Positions 46,426 through 56,269 of a stretch of DNA of 64,000 bases are shown here, piece by piece. A program made the translations under genes and the position numbers. Every line of letters begins with the position of its first letter. Position 1 is the first letter of the stretch. The DNA is from Ralstonia wenshanensis (GTDB lineage Bacteria > Pseudomonadota > Gammaproteobacteria > Burkholderiales > Burkholderiaceae): assembly GCF_021173085.1 (NCBI RefSeq), contig NZ_CP076412.1, positions 248,001-312,000 on the forward strand. Reading direction: 5' to 3'. The notes beneath the pieces were generated by a model. That model worked only from the letters and a program-made list of their open reading frames with translations. It made no database searches and was not told the origin of the DNA.

Positions 46426-48537
46426 CTATTTCTGTGCGGGCGGCATGTGCAATGCAGTCGACAGCGGCGGCCGCGGCAGCGCGGCCATCCATGCACGGCG
46501 GATCACCGCGCTGATCTGCTTGTAGACCTCTTTCGAGATCACGGTTTCGGCCAGCATCGTGTCGATCTTGCTCTGGCCGATGTAGAGCGCGAACAGCACG
46601 AGCAGGCGCTTTTCCAGAGCGGCGCTGTAGTCGCCAAACTTTCCGCGCAGCTCCGCCAAGCCCTCTTCCGCCGCCTCGATCCGGGCAATCAACACGCCGT
46701 CGAGCAGGTCTGCCATGCGCTCGCCCAGCACGGGCTGCAGCGATGCACGGTTGTACGCGCGCAAGCGCTCCAGCACCGTCTGGCGACAAATAAGCAATTC
46801 AAAGCGATCAGCCAGGGCGTTGGCCAGTGGGCGGTCGATATGCACCACGCGGTGCAGCCAGACAGCGAACCGGTAGCCGGCGTGCTTGGCCAGAATGCGC
46901 CGCGATGCGCGCTTGTAGCCCAGGCGCCCCTCTGTGCGGGCCGCGTCGATCATGTCCGCGGTGTTGCGCATCATCGCGTCAAGGTTCCGGATGGAGACAA
47001 GGCCGTTGCCGTACTCGGGAATCAACTCGCGCTCACGCGTGGCGAGTGAAACGAGGCCAATGGTCAGGCGCTCGCGTTCGGACAGCGCCTCCTCAAGGTT
47101 CAGCTCGACCGCGCCGGCCGCGACTTCTCGCCGATACACCTCCGCAGCCTGGTCCGTCGCGCCCGACGTGAAATGAAAATGCCCGCCGATGCGGCGCATG
47201 GTCGATTCCACTTCCTCTGTCGACATGTTCAGCGCCTGGCCCTGCAGGGCCTGCTCTTGGGGCGACAACTGATCCAACCCCAGCTGGCGCATCACCCAGC
47301 GCAGCGTGGCACCGTTGAAGAGCACGCTCACCAGAACAAAGCCGGTGGCCAGGATGGTGACGAAATGGCGATCCGCCTCGCGCACAGCCTGGTTCTCCGC
47401 CACACCCAGCGCCAGCACCAACGTGACGGCGCCACGCAGGCCGCCCCATGCAATCGCAAGCTTGTAGGCATGGCTGACCGGCGCAGAGAGCTTGAGCCAC
47501 GCGAGCGCGGGCAACAGGCCAAACAGCACCGCAAGACGCGCCGCAAGCGCGGCCAACACAATCACCGCCAGCCACAGCGCGTCTTTCCCCACCACGCCGT
47601 GCAACAGCTCCGGCACGCGCACCGCAGCCAGCAGAAAGACCACCGCGCCGGCCAGCGCTGCAATCTGCTCCCAGATGAGCTGCAGGTGTGACCAGTTGCG
47701 CGGCGTCAGGCGCGTGCGCCCCAGCGCGCCGATCACCAGCCCCGCGCACACCACCGACACTACGCCCGACACGCCCAGCACGTTTTCGGCCACGAGATAC
47801 AGCGGATACGGCAATGCCAGTGTCCACGCGGCTTCGGCTTGAGCAATGCCGCGCAGCGCGGGCAGCAGGAATGCGGCGATACGCCCGGCAATCAAACCGA
47901 ACACCACGCCGCCGCCGAACGCCTTGGCCAGTTCGCGCAGGCCGGTGCCAACGGAGGCATCGCCGCCGTGCCCCGTGAGCATGGCAAGCAGCACGCCCAT
48001 GATGGCAATGGCTGCGGCGTCGTTGAGCAACGCCTCGCCTTCCACCAAGCGGATCAACCGCGCCGGCGCGCCCACGTCGCGGAACACCGCGATCACGGCG
48101 GAGGGATCCGTCGTGGCAATCATCGCGCCAAGCAGCAGGCACGTGACGATGCCGAACGGCGTGACGGCGGCCGCAGCGAGTCCGATCACGCCCGTGGCAA
48201 CCACCACGGCCACGATGGCCAGCATCAGGATCGGCGCGGCATCCGGCGCCATGCTCCGCACATCGACCGACAGCGCCGCCTGAAACAGCAGCGGCGGCAG
48301 GAACAGCCACAGGTACGCCTCTGCCGGCCAACTCGGATCGACGAGCGGCGCGAAGAACGTGGCCGCGAAAGCAGGCGCGCTGCTGCGCAAGATCAAATAG
48401 GCGCCGCCGATACCGATGCCCGCGAGCGCCAGCAATGTCGATTCCGGCAGCGTCAGGCGCGAGGCCAGCATCTGCACCAGCGCCACAACGGCGAGCAAAC
48501 CGCCCGCCACCAGCAACAGGATGACGACGCCGTTCAC
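46426..48537 (-). CDS. CPA1-family sodium/proton antiporter
   Basis: Integral membrane antiporter of 703 residues: about 12 helices to residue 410, then a long cytosolic helical tail. The ion site is seen in AMIATTDPSAVIAVFRDVGA and VEGEALLNDAAAIAIMG, with WGGLRGAVTLVLALGVAE in a later helix. GTG at 48537 is taken as start, since GGGAG lies eight bases before it and it overlaps the preceding stop as GTGA; an ATG at 48564 would add nine residues. The tail may sense pH or ions. It is convergent with the patatin gene. Confidence 0.9.
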   Translation of the reverse strand: MNGVVILLLVAGGLLAVVALVQMLASRLTLPESTLLALAGIGIGGAYLILRSSAPAFAATFFAPLVDPSWPAEAYLWLFLPPLLFQAALSVDVRSMAPDAAPILMLAIVAVVVATGVIGLAAAAVTPFGIVTCLLLGAMIATTDPSAVIAVFRDVGAPARLIRLVEGEALLNDAAAIAIMGVLLAMLTGHGGDASVGTGLRELAKAFGGGVVFGLIAGRIAAFLLPALRGIAQAEAAWTLALPYPLYLVAENVLGVSGVVSVVCAGLVIGALGRTRLTPRNWSHLQLIWEQIAALAGAVVFLLAAVRVPELLHGVVGKDALWLAVIVLAALAARLAVLFGLLPALAWLKLSAPVSHAYKLAIAWGGLRGAVTLVLALGVAENQAVREADRHFVTILATGFVLVSVLFNGATLRWVMRQLGLDQLSPQEQALQGQALNMSTEEVESTMRRIGGHFHFTSGATDQAAEVYRREVAAGAVELNLEEALSERERLTIGLVSLATRERELIPEYGNGLVSIRNLDAMMRNTADMIDAARTEGRLGYKRASRRILAKHAGYRFAVWLHRVVHIDRPLANALADRFELLICRQTVLERLRAYNRASLQPVLGERMADLLDGVLIARIEAAEEGLAELRGKFGDYSAALEKRLLVLFALYIGQSKIDTMLAETVISKEVYKQISAVIRRAWMAALPRPPLSTALHMPPAQK

Positions 48538-49631
48538 GAGGCGGTCTCCCGCACAGCCAGCCAATCCGCGCGTTCGGCATCGGTCAGATCCGGCACGACC
48601 GCAGTGCCGGTTTCGGCGGCGGCCACGGCAGCTTCAAGCACGGCCATGACAGCCACGGCCTGCACGGGCGGGACAGGGTTTGCGCGCCGGCCGAGGATGG
48701 CGTCGCGCACTGCGGCGTAGTAGGCGCGCTGGTCGCCCGCCGGCGTTGCGATGCTGGTTTCGGTCGATGTTGCACCGTCGATCAGCAGGCCTGCGTCATC
48801 GTCCACGCCCCAGCGTTGCGCGCCAGGTTTCATGCCGGCAAGCAGCTGCGCTTCCTGCTGATCCATCCGGTGCTTGATGAACGAACCACGCGTGCCATGA
48901 ACGACCCAGCGCGGCGAGCCGCCCGCCACCAACATGCTCGCGTGAAGCACGGCGCGCCGCTCGCCCATTTCCAGGACGACATGCGCCCAGTCCGGCGTTT
49001 CGGCGCCTGGCCGCTGGCGTGCAAACGAAGCGCTCACCGCATCCGGCAGGCCAAGCAGTTTCAGCGCCTGGTCGATCAGGTGCGGGCCAAGATCGAACCA
49101 GATGCCCGTGCCCTGCCCCGCCTGCTCGCGCCAGCGGGCGCGCACCTGGGGGCGATAGCGGTCGAAATGCGCCTCGACGTGCATGGCTTCGCCAATGGCG
49201 CCACCCGCAATCGCGGCTTGCACAGCGAGGAAATCGCTGTCCCAGCGGCGGTTCTGGAAGACCGACAGCACGCGCCCCGCCTCACGCGCCACCCGAGCCA
49301 GATGCCGCGCCTCTGCCAGCGTGACGGTAAACGGCTTGTCCACGACGACATGCTTGCCGGCGCGCAACGCGGCTTCGGCCAACAGTGCATGACGGTCGTT
49401 GGGCGCGGCAATGACGACGAGGTCGGCTTGCGCATGCGTGGCCGCCGCGTCGGGCGTGCAGACCACGACATTGGGCCGATCCGCACGCACGGCGTCTGGC
49501 CGGTTGGAACCGATGACCTGCAAATGCAGCCCGGGCGTGGCGTCGATCAACGCGGCGTGAAAGAGCTTGCCGGCGTAGCCGTAGCCCACCAAAGCGGCTC
49601 TCAATGGCATTTGAAGTGATGAAGGCGACAT
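48534..49631 (-). CDS. Gfo/Idh/MocA-family oxidoreductase
   Basis: NAD(P)-dependent sugar- or polyol-type dehydrogenase of 365 residues. The Rossmann fold opens with ALVGYGYAGKLFHAALIDAT; KHVVVDKPFTVTLAEARHLA holds the catalytic lysine of the EKP-type motif, and GIWFDLGPHLIDQALKLLG the conserved histidine. It is most like the YdgJ/scyllo-inositol group by eye. Its stop overlaps the antiporter start, so the two are coupled, although no functional link is obvious. Confidence 0.88.
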   Translation of the reverse strand: MSPSSLQMPLRAALVGYGYAGKLFHAALIDATPGLHLQVIGSNRPDAVRADRPNVVVCTPDAAATHAQADLVVIAAPNDRHALLAEAALRAGKHVVVDKPFTVTLAEARHLARVAREAGRVLSVFQNRRWDSDFLAVQAAIAGGAIGEAMHVEAHFDRYRPQVRARWREQAGQGTGIWFDLGPHLIDQALKLLGLPDAVSASFARQRPGAETPDWAHVVLEMGERRAVLHASMLVAGGSPRWVVHGTRGSFIKHRMDQQEAQLLAGMKPGAQRWGVDDDAGLLIDGATSTETSIATPAGDQRAYYAAVRDAILGRRANPVPPVQAVAVMAVLEAAVAAAETGTAVVPDLTDAERADWLAVRETAS

Positions 49632-49780
49632 GTATAAAAAATGGCAGAAAGCAGGCGAATGAGACGTTCGAGGCGCAACTTGGTGCCCAGAATCTTGCGG
49701 TGAGCCATGAAAAATTGCCGGTCACAAGATCGGCAAACGTTGCCCATCGTCAAAAAGCGGTTTTAACTCTCTTGTAAATA

Positions 49781-49801
49781 GGAATTGTTCTCATTATTAT
49801 C
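49781..49801. promoter_or_regulatory. Probable Fur box
   Basis: Read on the minus strand, the site begins GATAATAATGAGAACAATTC, close to the 19-base Fur consensus of GATAAT hexamers. It is the only AT-rich stretch near the TonB receptor, 76 bases before its start, so iron repression of the receptor operon is expected. The 245-base gap (49632-49876) holds no gene. Confidence 0.65.
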
Positions 49802-49876
49802 TGCGCCTTCACATTCTGAAGGCGCCAACCTCGGGGGAGGAGTCGCGCTGTCCTTTTTCACTTTACGGGAACTGCA

Positions 49877-51997
49877 ATGCCGCCGAAACGTTTGTGCCTG
49901 TCTCTGGCCGTCCTTGGAACGCTGCCGTTTGCCCAGGTGGCAACTGCCGGCGACACCGTTGCCGCAGCCGACGCCGGCACGTTGCCGACTTCCACGGTCA
50001 AGGGTACGCGCAGCAGCACCAGCTACGACACGCCCATCGCCAACACGGCCACGAAGATTCCCGTGCCGCTGCGCGAGATTCCGCAGTCGGTGAACGTCGT
50101 GCCGCGTGCAGTGATCCAGGACCAGGGTGCGCTGTCGATCAACGACACGCTGCGCAACGTGCCGGGCGTGTCGGCATCGCTGGGCGATGCGCAGCGTGAT
50201 CAGGTGACCATTCGCGGATTCTCGTCGATCAATGATCAGTACGTCGACGGTCTGCGCGACGACTCGCTCTACTTCCGAGATCTGTCCAACATCGACCGCA
50301 TTGAAGTGCTGAAAGGCCCGGCGGCCGTGCTGTATGGCCGTGGCTCATCCGGCGGCATCATCAATCGCGTCACCAAGAAACCGCTGGCGACGCCGCTGGC
50401 AGAGGTGGGCGTGGTGGTAGGCACCGAGCGCCAGAAGCGCGCGGAGTTCGACCTGAACACGTCCATCAACGACGACGCCATCCGCGCGCGCATTACCGGC
50501 GCGGTCGAGGATTCGGGGGGTTTCCGCAACGACTACTTCCTGCGCCGCCAGGCCATCTCGCCGTCGTTTTTGTTCAACCTCGCGCCGGATACCAAGCTCA
50601 CGGTGCAGTTCGACTACCTGCACGACAAGCGTATTGCAGACCAGGGCGTGCCGTCGTACCACGGTCGCCCTGTCGACGTACCGATCGAGACACGCTATGG
50701 CTCCGCCAATGCCGCAGCCGGCAATGTGGAGTCCACCGTCAAGAGCGTGACCGGCACGCTGGACCACCGCTTCAACGACAAATGGTCGTTCCACAGCGTG
50801 GTGCGCAACTACGAATACTCGCTCGGCCGCAACAACTACACGACGATCAGCCGCGTTACCGATGGGCCGATCCCAACCGTCACGCTCGCTGTCAACCAGC
50901 GCAACCGCAGCGATCGCGGCACGCTGTGGCAGAACGAGCTGACGCAGAAGGCCGAGATCTGGGGCATCCAGCACACGCTGCTGTACGGCATCGAGCTGGG
51001 TTACCAGGACAAAAGCGACCGCGTGGCCGCTGCGCCGGGCAGCACGACGTACAACCTGTTCAACCCGACGCTGCAGGTGTTGCCGACCGTACCGGGCAAC
51101 GCGGTGCCGACCAACTACGGCCTCTCGCACAACGAGACGTATGCGGCGTACGTGCAGGACTTGATCAAATTCTCGCCGCAATGGACGGTGCTCGCCGGCC
51201 TTCGATATGAAATCCTCAAGCAGAGCCGCGACGACCTGACCGCGCGCAATGTCGATCTGTCGCGCACCGACAAGCCGGTCAGCCCGCGCCTGGGCGTCGT
51301 GTATCACCCGATTGAGCCGCTTTCGCTGTACGCGTCGTACAGCCGCTCGTTCCAGCCGCTGGCCGATAGCTTCACCTTCTTCCCCAACAGCGGCGCGCTG
51401 GCCCCGCAATCGACAACGAACTATGAGATCGGCGCCAAGTACGACCTCTCGGCCGGTGCAAGCGTGACGGCCGCGCTCTTCGACATGAAGCAGACCAACC
51501 TGACGGCAGCCGACCCGGTCACGCTGCTGGGCGTGCCCATCGGTACGCAGCGCACGCGCGGGCTGGAGCTGTCGTTCACGGGCGAGATCGTGAAAACCTG
51601 GTCGCTGATGGCGAGCTATGCCTACCTGAACGGCCGCCTGGAAAACCCGAACGACCGCAGTGGTGGCGTGGCGGTCAACGGCAACCAGCCGTCGCTCACG
51701 CCGCGGCATAGCGGCTCGGTGTGGCTCAAGCACGATCTGCCGAACGGCTTCTACGTGGCCGGTGGCGTGCGTGCGGAAGCAGCACGTTACGCATCGCAGT
51801 ACAACGTGACGACGCTGCCCGGTTACATGACCGTCGACCTGGGCGCCGGCTATCGCAGCAAGCATCTTGATGTCACGCTGAACCTGCAGAACCTGTTCAA
51901 CCGCGCGTACTACGTGTCGGCGCACGGCGGCGCCGAGAACTACAACATGCCGGGTGCCCCGCGCATGGCGCTGCTCGGCGTGCGCTACAAGATGTAA
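49877..51997 (+). CDS. TonB-dependent siderophore receptor
   Basis: Outer-membrane ferric-siderophore receptor of 706 residues. A signal peptide ends near VATAGD. The plug domain has TKIPVPLREIPQSVNVVPRA, VTIRGFSS and IEVLKGPAAVLYGRGSSGGI; the 22-strand barrel follows. It is closest by eye to the FhuA/Fiu-type catecholate or hydroxamate receptors. A separate TonB box is not obvious. It ends in VRYKM, with methionine in place of the usual aromatic residue. It is paired with a PepSY membrane protein and a Fur-type site. Confidence 0.93.
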   Translation: MPPKRLCLSLAVLGTLPFAQVATAGDTVAAADAGTLPTSTVKGTRSSTSYDTPIANTATKIPVPLREIPQSVNVVPRAVIQDQGALSINDTLRNVPGVSASLGDAQRDQVTIRGFSSINDQYVDGLRDDSLYFRDLSNIDRIEVLKGPAAVLYGRGSSGGIINRVTKKPLATPLAEVGVVVGTERQKRAEFDLNTSINDDAIRARITGAVEDSGGFRNDYFLRRQAISPSFLFNLAPDTKLTVQFDYLHDKRIADQGVPSYHGRPVDVPIETRYGSANAAAGNVESTVKSVTGTLDHRFNDKWSFHSVVRNYEYSLGRNNYTTISRVTDGPIPTVTLAVNQRNRSDRGTLWQNELTQKAEIWGIQHTLLYGIELGYQDKSDRVAAAPGSTTYNLFNPTLQVLPTVPGNAVPTNYGLSHNETYAAYVQDLIKFSPQWTVLAGLRYEILKQSRDDLTARNVDLSRTDKPVSPRLGVVYHPIEPLSLYASYSRSFQPLADSFTFFPNSGALAPQSTTNYEIGAKYDLSAGASVTAALFDMKQTNLTAADPVTLLGVPIGTQRTRGLELSFTGEIVKTWSLMASYAYLNGRLENPNDRSGGVAVNGNQPSLTPRHSGSVWLKHDLPNGFYVAGGVRAEAARYASQYNVTTLPGYMTVDLGAGYRSKHLDVTLNLQNLFNRAYYVSAHGGAENYNMPGAPRMALLGVRYKM

Positions 51998-52019
51998 GCG
52001 TCGAACAGGCGAACCGGCG

Positions 52020-53162
52020 ATGCTGCGACGGGTGCTCTTCCGCTTGCACTGGCTGATCGGGTTGTCAGCCAGCGTGGTACTGGCCATCGTTGGCGCTACC
52101 GGCGCGCTGATGGCGTACGAAGACGAGCTGCTACGGGCGCTCAACCCCGGCGTGCTCAGCCTGCCCGCGCGCAGCGGCCCTGCACCGACGCTGCCGCATG
52201 TTGCTGCGCAGGCGCGCGCTGCCATGCCGGATCGCCCCGTCACCTTCATCACCGCAGCATCCGACACGACCGTGCCATGGCGTGTCTGGTATGCCTGGCC
52301 GCCAGGCAAACACGGCGGCAGCAGCCGCGGAGAGCTGCGCTACATCGATGCCGCTACCGGCACGTTGCTGCCCGAAGCTCGCGGCCAGCGCTTCTTTGCC
52401 ACCGTCAAGCTGCTGCACCGGACATTGCTTGCAGATGAGATCGGCAAGCAGATCGTAGGGGCCAGCACGATTGGGCTCGTCGTGATGACGCTGTCGGGCC
52501 TGTACCTGCGCTGGCCGCGTCGCGTCACGAACTGGCGAAGCTGGCTCGTTATCCGATGGAGCCGCGCGGGCCGCATCCGCTGGTGGGACGTGCACACCGT
52601 CATCGGCACGCTCGTGCTGCCGCTGTATTTGCTGGCTGCCTTCAGCGGGCTGTATTGGGCGTATGACTGGTACCGCGATGGCCTGCAGCGCTTGGCCGGC
52701 ATGCCGGTCATGGCCAAGGCAAAACCCGTGGAAGGCCAGCGACAACCGCTCGGAAGTGCGGCATTGGAGCGCACCTGGAACGTTTTCCTGGCCAACGCGT
52801 CGAATTATGGAACGGCCACCCTCCGCATCGACGATGCCCTCACGGGCAAGGTCGATATCAATTGGCTCCCGGCCAATGCCCCGCACGACCGCGCCTTCAA
52901 CCGTTTGACGCTGGACACCAGCACCGGCGCAGTCCTCCGCAACGAATCCTTTGCCGACAAGCCGCCGATGCAACGCTTGCTGGCAGGCATGTTGCCGCTT
53001 CACAATGGCCGCTACTTCGGACCGATCGGCATCGTGCTAGTGTTGATCGGAGCACTGATGCTGCCGGTGTTTGCGGCAACGGGGTGGTGGCTGTATCTGG
53101 ATCGGCGCCGACGCGCGCAACCGCAGCGCAAAAACGCATCCGCAGCGACACGTCCTTGCTGA
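52020..53162 (+). CDS. PepSY-associated membrane protein (probable ferric reductase)
   Basis: Inner-membrane protein of 380 residues with four or five helices. [20 protein letters not shown] and [17 protein letters not shown] make the PepSY_TM opening; [40 protein letters not shown] and [20 protein letters not shown] carry histidines that could bind heme. The start at 52020 is 22 bases after the receptor stop. Family members beside siderophore receptors are thought to reduce ferric iron from siderophores in the periplasm. Confidence 0.88.
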   Translation: MLRRVLFRLHWLIGLSASVVLAIVGATGALMAYEDELLRALNPGVLSLPARSGPAPTLPHVAAQARAAMPDRPVTFITAASDTTVPWRVWYAWPPGKHGGSSRGELRYIDAATGTLLPEARGQRFFATVKLLHRTLLADEIGKQIVGASTIGLVVMTLSGLYLRWPRRVTNWRSWLVIRWSRAGRIRWWDVHTVIGTLVLPLYLLAAFSGLYWAYDWYRDGLQRLAGMPVMAKAKPVEGQRQPLGSAALERTWNVFLANASNYGTATLRIDDALTGKVDINWLPANAPHDRAFNRLTLDTSTGAVLRNESFADKPPMQRLLAGMLPLHNGRYFGPIGIVLVLIGALMLPVFAATGWWLYLDRRRRAQPQRKNASAATRPC

Positions 53163-53217
53163 CAACGTAAGGGGGTCGACGCGATGTCGGGCGCCTCAAC
53201 ACAACAAGGACAACACC

Positions 53218-53760
53218 ATGGTGATCGAAAAATCCCGAGACCTCTGCCTGCGCCCGCTCGAGCGCAATGACCTGCGTTTCGTACACGAGCTGAACAACGA
53301 CGCCAAGATCATGCGTTACTGGTTCGAAGAACCGTACGAAACCTTCACCGAACTCTCGCAACTCTACGACCGCCACGTGCACGACCAGCGCGAGCGCCGC
53401 TTCATCTGCGAGAACGATGCCGGTGAAGCCGTGGGCTTAGTCGAATTGATGGAGTTGAACTACATCCACCGCCGCGGCGAATTCCAGATCATCATCGCGC
53501 CCGGCTGGCAAGGTCACGGCTACGCATCAACCGCAACGCGACTGGCGATCGACTATGCATTCATGGTGCTGAATCTGCACAAGCTGTATCTCGTCGTCGA
53601 CGTGGTGAACGAACGCGCGATCCACGTGTACGAGAAATGCGGCTTCCAGCGCGAAGGCGAGCTGATCGAGGAGTTCTTCAGCAACGGCGCGTATCACAAC
53701 GCGCTACGCATGTGCGTGTTCCAGCGCGATTACGTCAAGTCCATACGCGGCGCCAGTTGA
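53218..53760 (+). CDS. speG: Spermidine N1-acetyltransferase
   Basis: GNAT-fold acetyltransferase of 180 residues that acetylates spermidine/spermine to relieve polyamine excess. [20 protein letters not shown] opens the protein, the acetyl-CoA loop is [11 protein letters not shown], and [20 protein letters not shown] then [15 protein letters not shown] is the SpeG C-terminal block. AAGGA precedes the ATG at 53218. It lies 55 bases after the PepSY gene; co-transcription is possible, and no functional tie is evident. Confidence 0.93.
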   Translation: MVIEKSRDLCLRPLERNDLRFVHELNNDAKIMRYWFEEPYETFTELSQLYDRHVHDQRERRFICENDAGEAVGLVELMELNYIHRRGEFQIIIAPGWQGHGYASTATRLAIDYAFMVLNLHKLYLVVDVVNERAIHVYEKCGFQREGELIEEFFSNGAYHNALRMCVFQRDYVKSIRGAS

Positions 53761-53776
53761 CGCACAACAGCGAGCC

Positions 53777-54493
53777 CTACGCCGTGCGCAGCCACGCATG
53801 CAATTCGCGCTGCCCGACCTCGGTCATGTTCAAGGCCCGCGAATGCTTTTGCCGCGCCAGCCACCCCAGCGCGATGCAGCGCTCCGCCACGGCGGCCCCG
53901 AGCGCGCCCGCAAGATGCGGGCGGCGTTCACTCCAATCCATGCAGCCGTAAGCAAAGCGGCGTCGGCCGTTGCGCAGTGCATTCACGTCAACGCCGATGG
54001 CCGCCAGCGCCTGTTCACCTTCGGGCGTGACGTCGTAGGCGCCGTGCGTTGCATCGAGCTGCGTCAGCCAGCCGCGCGACAGCAGTTTCTCCGACACCTC
54101 GGTGCCGAGCTGCCCGGCCAGGTGGTCATAGCACAGGCGCGCCGCACGCAGGTTCTCAGGCACGGTCGAGCGTCGTGGGTCGGCCGGTTTTTCAGGCGCG
54201 ACCACCAGCAGCGATTCGATCATCTCCGCCACCGCCGGAGAGCGCAGCCCGAAGTATTTGTAGCGCCCGCTCGACAACGAGGTGATGAGCGCATCGGCCT
54301 CAAGCCGGCGCAAGTGCGCGCTGGCCGTGGCCGGCTCCACGCCCGCGCCGTAAGCCAGCTCCTTGGCGGTAAGCGAGCGGCCTTCCATCAACAGCAGCAG
54401 CATGCGGATGCGGGTCGGATCGCCAATGGTGGCGGCCACGCGGCCGATGTCCGGCTGGGTTGTCGATTCAGTGGCTGGAGAAGATGCGGTCAT
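53777..54493 (-). CDS. ArsR-type winged-helix regulator
   Basis: Transcriptional regulator of 238 residues. The ArsR winged helix (about 15-90) reads ATIGDPTRIRMLLLLMEGRS, LTAKELAYGAGVEPATASAH and LRRLEADALITSLSSGRYKY. A long C-terminal domain follows with CYDHLAGQLGTEVSEKLLSR and CMDWSERRPHLAGALGAAVA, as in the larger metal-independent ArsR group. ATG 54493 is used; upstream extensions have no similarity. It is divergent from the P450 gene 88 bases away and probably controls it. Confidence 0.9.
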   Translation of the reverse strand: MTASSPATESTTQPDIGRVAATIGDPTRIRMLLLLMEGRSLTAKELAYGAGVEPATASAHLRRLEADALITSLSSGRYKYFGLRSPAVAEMIESLLVVAPEKPADPRRSTVPENLRAARLCYDHLAGQLGTEVSEKLLSRGWLTQLDATHGAYDVTPEGEQALAAIGVDVNALRNGRRRFAYGCMDWSERRPHLAGALGAAVAERCIALGWLARQKHSRALNMTEVGQRELHAWLRTA

Positions 54494-54581
54494 GGTTCGA
54501 TGGAGACCAAACTGTTGGCGCGTGACACGCGGGCGGGCAGTCCAGAGAATGGGAGCCATCTTACTCCCGCGCCCCACGCTG

Positions 54582-55721
54582 ATGACCGCCCTCGACACCG
54601 CCCCGCCCGCCGACGCGCTGCAAGCCATCGTGCATGCCGACCCTGCCCCCTACTACGCCGAACTGGCCGCCACGCGTCCGTTCTTCTTCGATGCCGCACT
54701 CGGCTGGTGGGTGGCTGCCAGTGCTGAAGCCGTCGATGCCGTACTGGGGAGCACCGCGTGTCGTGTACGGCCTCCAGAAGAGCCCGTACCCAAGGCCGTG
54801 GCCGCGACGCCCACGGGCGCATTCTTTGGCCACCTCGTGCGCCAGATCGACGGACCTGACCACAGCACGCGCAAGGCCAAGGTAATGGCCGCGCTGGGCC
54901 GACTGGATGTGTCTGCGCTGGCCGGCCACGCGCAGCGGCATGCGCGCACTGCGCTGCCCGACGCAGCGAGCCTGGATGCTGCGCTGGATACCGATGCTCA
55001 CTTCCGCGTACCGCTCGCCACGATCGCGCAAACACTGCTGGGCGACCACGCCGATACACCTGCCTGCCAGGCTGACATTGCCGCGTATCTGGCGGCGTTG
55101 GGCCCGGGCGCCAGCGCAGCCGCCGTTGCGCTGGCTGATGCCGCCGTCGACCGCCTTCAGCGCCGCTTTGCCGCCTCCCCGCTCACCGCCGGTAGCGATG
55201 ACGGCGATGCCGAGATCGCCAATCTCGCCGCCCTGCTCGCGCAAACCTACGACGCCTGCGCCGGGCTGCTCGGCAACTGCATCGTCGCGCTGTCGCGGCA
55301 AGCTGGCTTGGCGACCCGGCTGCGCGTACAGCCGCACGCCATTGAGCCCTTCGTGCGTGAAGTTCTGCGCCGCGATGCCCCTGTGCAGAACACACGCCGC
55401 TTCGTCGCACACGATGTCGGGCTGCTCGGCCAGTCGCTGCGCGCGGGCGACAAGATCCTGGTGCTGCTGGCCGCTGCCAATGTGGATCGCACAGCCAATC
55501 CGGACCCACTACGCTTGGACATCGACCGCGCAGAGCCGCGCCTGTGGACGTTCGGCGGCGGCGTGCACCGCTGCCCCGCCGATGCATTGGCGACCACCAT
55601 CGCGCGCGAAACGGTGCTGCATCTGCTGAGCCTGCCGGATGTCGACCGATGGCTTGCGGGCCTTGGCGAGGTGGCGTATCGCCCGTCGCCCAATGCGCGC
55701 ATTCCCAGCTTTCAAGCTTGA
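54582..55721 (+). CDS. Atypical bacterial cytochrome P450
   Basis: P450 of 379 residues, short for the family. The heme cysteine is C331 in WTFGGGVHRCPADALA, and the K-helix motif is EVLRRDAP followed by NTRRF. The I-helix, where AGxDT is expected, reads YDACAGLLGNCIV, so the acid-threonine pair used for oxygen activation is missing. The C-helix HSTRKAKVMAAL binds the heme propionate. The start is uncertain: ATG 54582 or ATG 54549. The gene forms a cassette with the divergent ArsR regulator and the ABM gene after it. Substrate and redox partner are unknown; peroxide-driven action is conceivable. Confidence 0.87.
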   Translation: MTALDTAPPADALQAIVHADPAPYYAELAATRPFFFDAALGWWVAASAEAVDAVLGSTACRVRPPEEPVPKAVAATPTGAFFGHLVRQIDGPDHSTRKAKVMAALGRLDVSALAGHAQRHARTALPDAASLDAALDTDAHFRVPLATIAQTLLGDHADTPACQADIAAYLAALGPGASAAAVALADAAVDRLQRRFAASPLTAGSDDGDAEIANLAALLAQTYDACAGLLGNCIVALSRQAGLATRLRVQPHAIEPFVREVLRRDAPVQNTRRFVAHDVGLLGQSLRAGDKILVLLAAANVDRTANPDPLRLDIDRAEPRLWTFGGGVHRCPADALATTIARETVLHLLSLPDVDRWLAGLGEVAYRPSPNARIPSFQA

Positions 55722-55769
55722 AGTTGCACCCACGAAGACATCACGAAGACACCCCACAGGAGACTTGCC

Positions 55770-56114
55770 ATGATCGCCGTCATCTTCGAAGTCGAACCCG
55801 CACAAGGCCAGCGCGATACCTATCTCAACCTGGCCGCACGGCTCAAGCCGCTGCTCGAGCAGGTCGACGGCTTCATCTCGGTGGAGCGTTTCCAGAGCAT
55901 CACGAACCCGAACAAGATGCTCTCGTTGTCGTTCTTTCGCGATGAAGAGGCCGTGAAGGCGTGGCGCAACATGGAGCAGCACCGCGGCGCCCAGCACGCC
56001 GGCCGCGACCATGCGTTTGCGGACTACCGGCTGCGCATCGCCCACGTGGTGCGCGACTACGGCATGACCGAGCGCGACCAAGCCCCCACCGACAGCCGCG
56101 CCGAGCACGTTTGA
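55770..56114 (+). CDS. ABM-domain (antibiotic biosynthesis monooxygenase) protein
   Basis: Dimeric ferredoxin-like fold protein of 114 residues. MIAVIFEVEPAQGQRDTYLN and GFISVERFQSITNPNKMLSL are typical of ABM proteins, which act as cofactor-free monooxygenases or heme-handling enzymes. EEAVKAWRNMEQHRGAQHAG contains histidines close to the usual active site. It lies 48 bases downstream of the P450 and is probably in one transcript with it, which suggests two oxidation steps in a shared pathway (inference). Confidence 0.85.
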   Translation: MIAVIFEVEPAQGQRDTYLNLAARLKPLLEQVDGFISVERFQSITNPNKMLSLSFFRDEEAVKAWRNMEQHRGAQHAGRDHAFADYRLRIAHVVRDYGMTERDQAPTDSRAEHV

Positions 56115-56269
56115 GCGCACCGCACTGCGCTCGAACATGGCCCGGTGAGACGCCTTTTACGCTCACCGGGCACCACCTTTGCTTAGTCAGTTAGAAACCG
56201 CACGGCCAAGCGCGCCGCACCACGGCATCGGCAGGCCCCCCCGTGCGCAACGATTGCAAAGGAATTGTC

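Noticed and set aside
50345-52309. A 654-codon minus-strand frame opposite the TonB receptor
   Set aside because: Antisense shadow; the plus strand has complete receptor motifs and a Fur-type promoter.
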